Virus record (IMG/VR): IMGVR_UViG_3300017527_000233
Location: 1-21,305 of that record
Origin: a virus
Strand: one strand, 5' to 3'
Length of the DNA stretch: 21,305 nucleotides
Part shown: piece by piece, positions 7,235 through 15,600 of the stretch
How the letters are laid out: each line of letters starts with the position of its first letter
Numbering within the stretch: position 1 is the stretch's first letter
Notes under the pieces: model-generated
Database searches by the model: none
What the model saw: only the letters and a program-made list of their open reading frames with translations
Told to the model about the DNA's origin: nothing
Translations under genes and position numbers: made by a program

Positions 7235-8112
7235 GTGGCGGTGGCGGCAATAGCACTACAACACAAAAGGCTGATCCCTGGTCGGGGCAGCAACCTTATC
7301 TGCAGGATATATTTGCGAACGCTCAGCAGCAGTTTCAGGCAGAGGGACCAAACTATTTTCCTGGCTCTACAGTTACTCCGTATGCGCCCCAGGAAGTGCA
7401 GGCGCAGCAACAGCTGCAGCAATATGCCCAAGGGGGTGCGCAACAGCAGGCGGATCAGGCACAAGGAGCACAGTCCTTTCTATCTGGGCCAGTGTTATAT
7501 CCTGGCTCGAACCCAGCGCTTGGCGCTTCTATCAGAGGAGCGATCTCCCCTATAGCTGAGCAGCTTACGGAGAATATACTTCCTGGGCTAGACCGGGGGG
7601 CGGTGATCTCGGGAGGATACGGTGGGTCTCGCCATGGAGTAATGCAGTCGCAGTTGGTAGATAAAGCGCTGGAAGATATGCTGGCGACCAGTGCGGGGAT
7701 GGCGTCTGAAGGTTATGGGCAGGGACTGGAGGCTTTAACAAAGGGCTTAGCTCTCGCGCCCCAGACTATGCAACTGGGTGCTGGGCCAGCGGGATTGTTG
7801 GCGCAGACCGGACAGATGGATCGGGAGATGAGTAATGCTTTGCTGCAAGATCAGATGGCTCGACACCAGTTTGAACAGTCACTGCCGGCGACTAAGCTAG
7901 CGCAATACCAACAGTTAGTGCAAGGTAACTTTGGTGGGCAGAGTGTGGCGACTTCAAGTGGAGGTGGGCAGAGCAAGCTCGCTAGTGGCCTTGGTGGGGC
8001 GATGAGTGGAGCAGCTGGTGGGGCGATGGTTGGAGCACAAATAGGATCTGTTGGTGGACCTATGGGTGCAGTGATTGGCGGTGGACTTGGCCTCTTAATG
8101 GGGATATTGTAA
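7231..8112 (+). CDS. putative internal virion / ejection protein with C-terminal glycine-zipper segment
   Basis: 293 residues. The N-terminus is Gly/Ser/Gln-rich. Residues about 100-165 contain IAEQLTENILPGL, then GGYGGSRHGVMQSQLVDKALEDM, a motif I associate with internal or DNA-injection proteins of short-tailed phages. Residues about 245-293 are a run of small residues with repeated GxxxG spacing (LGGAMSGAAGGAMVGAQIG, then GAVIGGGLGLLMGIL), able to insert in or cross a membrane. This suits a protein ejected to build a conduit through the host envelope. It starts at ATG 7231 with GGGAG seven bases upstream and overlaps the upstream stop by ATGA. No catalytic motif is seen. Analogy to T7 gp14-type ejection proteins is positional, not by sequence identity. 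Confidence 0.6.
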   Translation: MSGGGGNSTTTQKADPWSGQQPYLQDIFANAQQQFQAEGPNYFPGSTVTPYAPQEVQAQQQLQQYAQGGAQQQADQAQGAQSFLSGPVLYPGSNPALGASIRGAISPIAEQLTENILPGLDRGAVISGGYGGSRHGVMQSQLVDKALEDMLATSAGMASEGYGQGLEALTKGLALAPQTMQLGAGPAGLLAQTGQMDREMSNALLQDQMARHQFEQSLPATKLAQYQQLVQGNFGGQSVATSSGGGQSKLASGLGGAMSGAAGGAMVGAQIGSVGGPMGAVIGGGLGLLMGIL

Positions 8113-8816
8113 TGATGGATCAATTCTTAAGACTGATGGAAATGCTAGCGGGAGATGGTCCTCTTGCTGGACCTATGTTTGATAAGCTGGCGATGGAAGG
8201 AGATCCTACACAGTTCGCTCAGGGAATTGAAGAGTTAAGGCAATCAGATATATATAAACAAGGTGGAAGTATGTCACAGGGTGATGCTGATTTAGCTGGA
8301 GCTGATCCTAATGTAAAGCCTTTAAGTACACTGAGTCCAGAATCTCGGTTGAGTCCTGCGCCAGGATTAGGCGGCTCATTAGCGCAACCGCCTGCCCCGG
8401 TAACGTCTCAAGCTCCAGTGCAGCCTCAGGGTCCCCCAGCCTCGATGGCACAAAGTCCTTTTGGTATTGATATGGCAGCGATTAATCAAGTTCCTGCTGA
8501 TCAGATTGCACAGGCACAGGCAACGACTCAACAGGCTACGTTGGATGCAATGAAAGATCCGAGGATTTCTCAGATTAATCCTCTCGTGCCGCAGGAGAAT
8601 GAAGCTGCTGAAATGGACGCCGAGAAGATGAAGACAGCCCTACAGGCCTGGGCGTTGATGCAAGCAGGGCAGCAACGCTTTGCTCCTCCGAAGGCGGGGA
8701 ACCCTTCCTTGGGTAGCGCGAAGTTAGCACAGGCTCTTACGCCTCAATTATATGGGCAAGTTCCTGGAGCAGGTCAACCAGCAGGTTTAGCAGGACTTTT
8801 TAGAGGTGGAAGATAA
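8112..8816 (+). CDS. putative internal virion protein, Gln/Ala/Pro-rich
   Basis: 234 residues. A short helical start (MMDQFLRLMEMLAGDG) and an acidic segment (FAQGIEELRQSDIYKQGG) are followed by a Pro/Gln/Ala-rich, probably disordered middle (about residues 75-135). A helical part with AEKMKTALQAWALMQAGQQ comes next, then a Gly/Ala/Gln tail. There is no enzyme motif or membrane segment. It starts at ATG 8112 overlapping the upstream stop (TAATG), with GGGGA seven bases upstream, and couples by TAATG to the next gene. Its position between ejection-type proteins suggests an internal head protein or their partner. Family unrecognised. Confidence 0.55.
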   Translation: MMDQFLRLMEMLAGDGPLAGPMFDKLAMEGDPTQFAQGIEELRQSDIYKQGGSMSQGDADLAGADPNVKPLSTLSPESRLSPAPGLGGSLAQPPAPVTSQAPVQPQGPPASMAQSPFGIDMAAINQVPADQIAQAQATTQQATLDAMKDPRISQINPLVPQENEAAEMDAEKMKTALQAWALMQAGQQRFAPPKAGNPSLGSAKLAQALTPQLYGQVPGAGQPAGLAGLFRGGR

Positions 8817-9697
8817 TGGTACAGAATGTTCAACAGACTCCACAGCAGAATCTAGCGGCGGCGCTTGCTCCGTCAACTCCTGCGACACAGCCCGTGCAGT
8901 CTACAGCTGCACCGCAGTTAGCCGCAGGGCTACAGCAAGCTCCCCCAGGCGTAGGGGCTCCAGCTAATCCGCAGGAGCAGCAACAGCGTAAGGCTGGGTG
9001 GCAGCAAGTGCTGGAGAATATACGAAATGATCCTGATATGCTGATGACATTGATGACTGTCGGTGGCGCGATGATGGGGAACGTACAGCCAGGGCAGTCT
9101 ACGGGCCAGCATATAGCTGGAGCTGTAGGGCAAGGCTTTGAGTATCAAGGAAGGCTTGCAGGCCTCCGTCAACAGATAGAAGAGAGGAAGACTAAGCAAG
9201 CTCAAGAGCAGCAACGGGTTGATCTGGATACTGCTCAAGAAGAAAGGGTTGCAGGTAGAGAGGAACTCGCTAGAGATAAACTGAAGTCTGAGGCTGAACT
9301 GAATAGAGCCAGAGCAAAGAATGAAGGTATTACTGGTGGCGCTAAGCCTGGAGCCCAACAGCAGCTTATCCGAATGCTTGCGAAGAATAATAGAAAGCTG
9401 AATCCTGGTATGTCGGAGGCGGAGGCCGTTGATAAAGCAGCACAAAGAGTTCTGGAGATTAAGAAGGCTCCGAGCTTTAAGGAAGCCTGGCTTAAGGTGT
9501 ATCAGGATCTTTCTGCCTTTGGGACGCCATCTGCGGAGGAAGTACGAATAGCTAAGGAAAGTCTCCGGAGAGAATACGGCGAGACTGCGACTGGTGGTGG
9601 AGATCAGTACGACCAGATCAGGATGTATCAAGGTAAAAGATATGGGCTGCCGAAGGGAGCAGAGTCAAATAAACAGGAGAATTGGAGAGAACTATAA
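8816..9697 (+). CDS. putative internal virion protein with coiled coil
   Basis: 293 residues. A Gln/Ala/Pro-rich N-terminus (about 1-60) is followed by a hydrophobic Met/Gly segment (MLMTLMTVGGAMMGNVQPG). A long charged helical region (about residues 110-175, RLAGLRQQIEERKTKQAQEQ and onward) has coiled-coil spacing. A second helical part (about 185-255) includes NPGMSEAEAVDKAAQRVLE. The last residues contain YDQIRMYQGKRYGLPKG. It starts at ATG 8816 with GGTGGAAG upstream, overlaps the preceding stop (TAATG), and couples the same way to the giant gene. The makeup and position fit an internal head/ejection protein; no family is recognised and no catalytic residues are seen. Confidence 0.55.
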   Translation: MVQNVQQTPQQNLAAALAPSTPATQPVQSTAAPQLAAGLQQAPPGVGAPANPQEQQQRKAGWQQVLENIRNDPDMLMTLMTVGGAMMGNVQPGQSTGQHIAGAVGQGFEYQGRLAGLRQQIEERKTKQAQEQQRVDLDTAQEERVAGREELARDKLKSEAELNRARAKNEGITGGAKPGAQQQLIRMLAKNNRKLNPGMSEAEAVDKAAQRVLEIKKAPSFKEAWLKVYQDLSAFGTPSAEEVRIAKESLRREYGETATGGGDQYDQIRMYQGKRYGLPKGAESNKQENWREL

Positions 9698-12600
9698 TGG
9701 CAGAAAAAGCACCCTGGGACACGACAAACGAGGTAGCCCCTTGGGAGAGTGTTCAGCAGGATACAGCACCGTGGGACGAGGGGGGAGCGGAAGCTTCCTT
9801 TTCTACTCCTGAAGCAAAAAGCCCTGAGTCTAAGTGGCTTGGAGAAGGAGGAACTCTAGAGAGTACAGGAGATCTAATTCTTGGTAGCGTGAAGCAGACT
9901 CTTGGTAGTTTAGGTCAGTTAGCAACTACGCCACTTCCTACTCCTGCGGGAGTGCTGGGAGGGCAGCTTGGTCTGGAGCCTAGAGAGGAGATGCAAGCCG
10001 GTGCAGTAGAATTAACAGAAACTGGCCGAGAAGAGATTGCAGAGTCTACTCCAGCAAATCAACCTTTCTGGCAGCAAGCATATAGTAATGCTGTGCAATC
10101 GGCAGCAATGTCCGGGACGTCACTAGCCTTGGGAGGCTTTGGTGGACTGGCACTTGGTCTTACCTCTATGGGAACTCAGGTAGGTGCACTAAGTTATGCT
10201 GAAGCGCTGAAGGAAGGGAAAGACCCTATTACTGCGTTTAGGTATGGAGCTATTGATGGAGTGTTAGAAGGAGCATCTGAAGCACTACCATTTAAGAGAC
10301 TCCTGGCAACACATCCTACATTGCGGCAGAAGCTCATTGATGTAATGAAGGCGGAGATACCCGGGGAGTTAGTGGCAGAGACTACACAAAAGATCAATGC
10401 GTATTTTCATGGGCTGGATGATAATGTAACTGTCGGGGACTTTGTAGAAACCTGGAAGATGACAGCTGCATCTACACTGATTGGTGGTAGTGTACAGACT
10501 GCTGCTATGCACGGGGTGCAGAAGATAGGACCGACAGGAGAACCATTGGCTCCGGATGATGATCCACTGCCTGATATGACTGATCAGGTTGTGGAGCCTA
10601 CACCAAAAGTACCTCCTGCGATAGCAATTCAGATGCAGGAAGACTCTGGGTTGAAGGAAGGGGATGAGCTTAACCTACTGTTGGATGAGATAGAGGCTGA
10701 GGGGGAGCTTGTCCTTGAGGAGCAGCCTGAGGTTACTTTTGGCCAGGATATTGGTGAGCTGGAGACGATGTATGATCTGGCAAAAGCCTATGCTGAGATG
10801 GGGGATAATGAAGGGGCCCAGAGTATAGTAGCTGAGATATATAATTCTCCCAATATTACGCCAGAGCTATCCTCGAAAGTTGCTGGGTTGTACGCTGAGA
10901 TCAATGTTGGGCATCTAGAAGATCCTTCTGAGCTTGAGTTGGATGAAATGTCGAGCTTGTTGGATGACTATCTACAGATTGGAGATGTAGATCAGGCACA
11001 AAACAAACTTAAAGCTCTTGCTCAAACAAACAACAAGAAGTGGATACAGTTTGTTGAAGACTATAGCCTTGGCGCGAGACTTCATGTTGAAGATATTACT
11101 ATTGAGGCTCCTATAGAGAAAGCTCCTTGGGATGTTACTGATCAGGTAGCTGAGTGGAGCGATAAGGATCTGAGGAAGACAGGACCGCAAGCTGGGTCTA
11201 ATGAAGGAGGAACCTTTACCGACCATGATACTAACGAGCAGTTTTATATCAAATATCCCCAGGATGAGGATAGAGTGCATAATGAAGTGCTGGCGGGGAA
11301 GCTGTATAAAGCCGCTGGAGTACTGACGCCAAAGCTTCAAGCGATACATACTGAGGGTGGTGTGGGAATTGCCTCGACCATTATTCCTGACCTTAAGGAA
11401 GGAACTCCACAAGAGTTAGCTGCGGCTAAAGGCGCAAGAGAAAACTTTATCGTTGATGCGTGGTTAGCGAATTGGGATGTTATCGGGCTTGAGTATGATA
11501 ATATGGTTATAGACAGTGCAGGGAATGCTGTCAGACTTGACCCTGGCGGAGCGCTGTTGTTTAGGGCGCAGGGAGGGAAGAAGGGAGATGCTTTTACTCC
11601 TGGAGCCGTCCATGAAACATACTCGATGACTGACTCTACACTGTCGCCGCAGGCAGCTTCTGTCTTTACTGATATGACAGACGCAGAGATCAGTGCTGGT
11701 ATTCGGAAGGTGCAGCGTGTGACGCCAGAAATGATTGATCAGCTGGTAGATGCGCATGGACCAAACTCTGGGCCAGACCGGCAGATCCTGAAGAGCCGCC
11801 TTAAATCCAGACGAAGTCAGTTGTTGAGTAAACAGGCGTCGCTGCTGAAGAAGTTAGGGCGGAAGAAGCCTGATGCGATAGCGCCAGTTACCCAGGAGAT
11901 CCCGAAGAAAGTATTTGCATCGTGGGCTAAACGCTGGAATTCTTCTGAGCCTAAAGGGGTTGAAGCAAAGGAAAGGAGTCAAAATCCACACTTTGGCCCC
12001 TGGAAAGATGTAGAACCTGCTGATGCTCGTTATGGAGTATTGTTGGTTGATCCCGACTCTGGAAGAGTCCTGTTACGGGAGCCAGCGAATCATTTTGATG
12101 GGTATCACTGGACGTTTGCTAAGGGTGGGGCAGATATCAATGAGCATCCTGTAGATGCGGCTAAAAGGGAACTGGTAGAAGAGACCGGGTACGATACTGA
12201 TATTGTAGACAAGCTAGATAAGCCTTTCTACTCAGGGACTGATACAGCGGCGCTCTTTTATCTTGGTGTTGCGAATGGATCTCAAAGGGCTTTTGAGTGG
12301 GAGACTTCTGGGACTAAGTGGGCTACTTACGAAGAAGCTAAAGCTCTGATCCAAGAAGGGACGAATGTGCAGGGAGTCCAGAGGGATTTGGAAGTTCTGG
12401 AGGAGCTGTATAAGAAAGGTGGAAGTCCTCAGAAAGGAACGAAGACTGAGATAGCAAAGGTACTGGTAAGGAATCTCCAGAGTATCAGGGCTTTCTTTCA
12501 GCTTAAGGCTGATTTGCCGGGCGTGGTGATGCCTGAGACCTGGGAAGATGCGGTAAATCAGGCGGGGCCAGAGGTTACCTTGCAGGAGGATATCCCTGTA

Positions 12601-15600
12601 GCATTTGATGAGTATCTGTATGATGTTGATGGGTATGAATATGATGCACTGAAGAATGGAGAAGTAGTCGACTCTTCTGCAAACGTAGTAGTAGGAGCGA
12701 GCCTGCTGTTGCCGGAAGAAATGCGGAAGGAACTGCAGGATATAGCTGATGGTAAGGTAGTCAGTCAACATATGAACAGTGGGGCGGCAATTGATTCGCT
12801 GAACCAAGATAAAGGGGTGAGAGAACTCCGAGACTTCACTAGAAGCGTTATAGATAACTTCGTAGGAAAGTTTGTTCCCTCCGACAGAGATCCTGCGTTT
12901 CTTGTTGTTGATGATAAGCAGTGGAAAGCTGCAGGAATGGTTGGGGCTCCTAATGCGTGGGGAAGTATGTTCACTGGGGGGCCACTGTTTGATAAGACTG
13001 TTATACGATTGAACCTGCCCCAGATGTTAGAGCAGTACGGGGGCTTTACAGAGAAGCTCAAGCAGCATGTATATGAAACTTTGAGTCACGAGCTAGGGCA
13101 TTACTTGTTGGCGCACGAATTGCTGAAGGCCCCGGTAGCGACTCAGAAAGCCTTGACTCAAGAGTACTTTAATTGGCTTAAAGAGCGGCATGACCTGCGG
13201 GATCGAGAGAGACTGAGTGAGATTGTGCAGAGTGTACAACCGGCTGCTACTGCTCATGCAAATGTGAACTATGCAGGGAATCTGAATGCTATGGATGTGG
13301 TGAATTACGACTCACTGACATCTATGGGGGAGTTCTTAGCTGACGGCGTAGCGAGGTATATGTCTGAGAAGCAAGAAATGCACCCGCCAGTAAGAAAGTT
13401 CTTTGCTCAAGTATTTAAGAAGCTCAAAGACTTCTTCGGATGGCAGAAAGCTAATAAGTGGCGAGCGCCTCCAGTTTTATCTGCCTGGTTGGACGAGTTG
13501 CGGTTTGACAAAAGACTGAAGACTTTGCAGATGGAAGGGATTAAGCTGTCTGATGTGGCCCAGAACTTAGCGTCGACTGATCCTACAGCAGTGCAGTATG
13601 CCTTAGGAAAGCTGGATGATGCCGTGCATGGGGCGCTTGGACTGAAGCTAAGTGGGGGCGTCAAGTGGGTGTTGAATGAAAGAAACTTCTTGAGGTGGTG
13701 GAATCAAGGTGGGGAGCCCTCTAAGTGGGTCGATAAGAACGGTCAGCCTATGGTGATGTATCACGGGGGGCTGGTGAAGTCAGCTCAAACAGACGCGGTG
13801 GGAGTGAATGAAGAGGCTTTTTCTGAGATTAAGAAAAGACATTCATCTTACTCTGGAATGTCGTTTGCTTCGATGAGTCCACAGACAGCTTCTGGGTTTG
13901 CTCATAGTCCTCTGAATCAACAGTATGTAAGCAAGAAAGCTGTGGTACTTCCATTATATGTGTACACTAAGAAGCCTTGGGATCACAGGAACCCAGATGA
14001 TATTGAGGCAGCACGTCAATGGATGCTTAATGAAAATGGTGGGCATGGAGTATCAGGAATGGGAATAGAGCAAACTATCTCTCATATGAAAAAAGGAGAA
14101 TGGACTACTATTGAAGATGATTACTTTATTGATAACTTCATAAAAATAAAAGGTTATGACGCTGTAACGATGAGGGAGTATGCTGGGGCCCCAGTGAATA
14201 TAGCTGTACTAGACGCTGGGACTCAATTTAAATCAGCCACAGGAAACCATGGAAAGTACTCTATTACTAATAAGAAACTGTCTCATGCGAATGTACCTGA
14301 GGGATTACCGCCGGGGCCAGAGGCTTTGACTGTGAAGACGGGGCCGCTGGAGGGGCAAACTCATCCTAGTGTAAACATCTCCCGCTTCAACGCCTTTATG
14401 AAATATATGCTGACGCCAGAACAGATTGGTTGGCAGAATATGAAAGTGCCTGGGGTGGCAAGATATATCAGGGGGATCATGGATTGGTGGGCAGATAAGT
14501 CAGCTCTTACTGCTTTGGCAGATGCACGAGCGCGGGCACTGGCGAAAATGGATAAGAAGGAACTGCAGAATTTCTCTCATTATGTTCATGAAGTGACGAT
14601 ACAAAGTGATGAGAAGGAAAGGAAACTGACGGTTGAGGAAAAGACTAAGATTGCGGAGAAGTATCCTCTGACAGAAAGGGCTCAGCAGTTAGTGGAGGAG
14701 ACCTCAGGAGACTTCGCCCTTATACTGAATGATGTAATGGATGTGTTGAAGGCGGATCTTCCTAGACGGTTCAGGCATTTGCCAGAAGGCATTCGGCTGC
14801 AGAAGATAGCTGAGATGGAAGCGAAGCTGGATGCAGAGCGAACAGCTATGCTGGATAGGGATTACTGGCCGCTATCGCGGTTCGGGAAGTTCTGGGTGCA
14901 AGTGGAAACGAAGGTGCCAGTGTCGTTCCAAGGTAGAGATTTTAATGCTGGCTCAGTAGTCCTGTTTGAAGCGTATGAGACTGTAGGAGAACAGAGAGCG
15001 CGGAAGGCACAGCTATCGAAACAGTATGGGGCTAAAGCTAATGTTGGCTCAGGAAAGTTCTCTGATACAGTGATGAGTTTTCAGGGAATGCCCCCGCAGT
15101 TAGTGGCGCGGCTGAAGGCTATGATGGCAGCTGGAACTGAGACGGAGCAAATGTTAGATGCAGAGAAGGCTGTGAAGGATGCAATGACAGATGCTGAGTT
15201 TGAAGCAGCCACTAAGACTTATACTATTCTGAAAGAACAGGCAGAGAAGAATATTGAAGATCAATTAACTGGCTTTGATGAGATGCTTCATAATATGGCG
15301 CCTGGGCAATCGTTTAAGCAAAGGCTACAACGGAGGAAAGGGACGCCAGGATATTCGCTGGATGCGGTGAGAGGGTATGCTACCTATATGCAGACTGCTG
15401 CAAACCACCTTGCTCGAATCAGGCACTATGCAGAGCTTATGGACTCTATAGATGATATGAAGGAGTTCAGGAAGCAGGTAGAAAAAACTGATGAAGGGAA
15501 TTCACTGATGGATCTGGAGGATTACTTCAGGCAACACTATCAGTATGCTATGAACCCGGGTGAGGAGTGGGCATATCTGAGGGCCTTCGGCTTCCAGTGG

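Noticed and set aside
8930-9631. Long minus-strand open frame (about 233 codons) opposite the coiled-coil virion protein
   Set aside because: Low-complexity Leu/Ser/His-rich product, no ribosome site, and lies fully antisense to a well-supported gene.
12232-12807. Minus-strand open frame opposite the Nudix region
   Set aside because: The opposite strand codes for a perfect Nudix domain; this product is unstructured-looking Ile/Leu/Ser/Arg-rich sequence.
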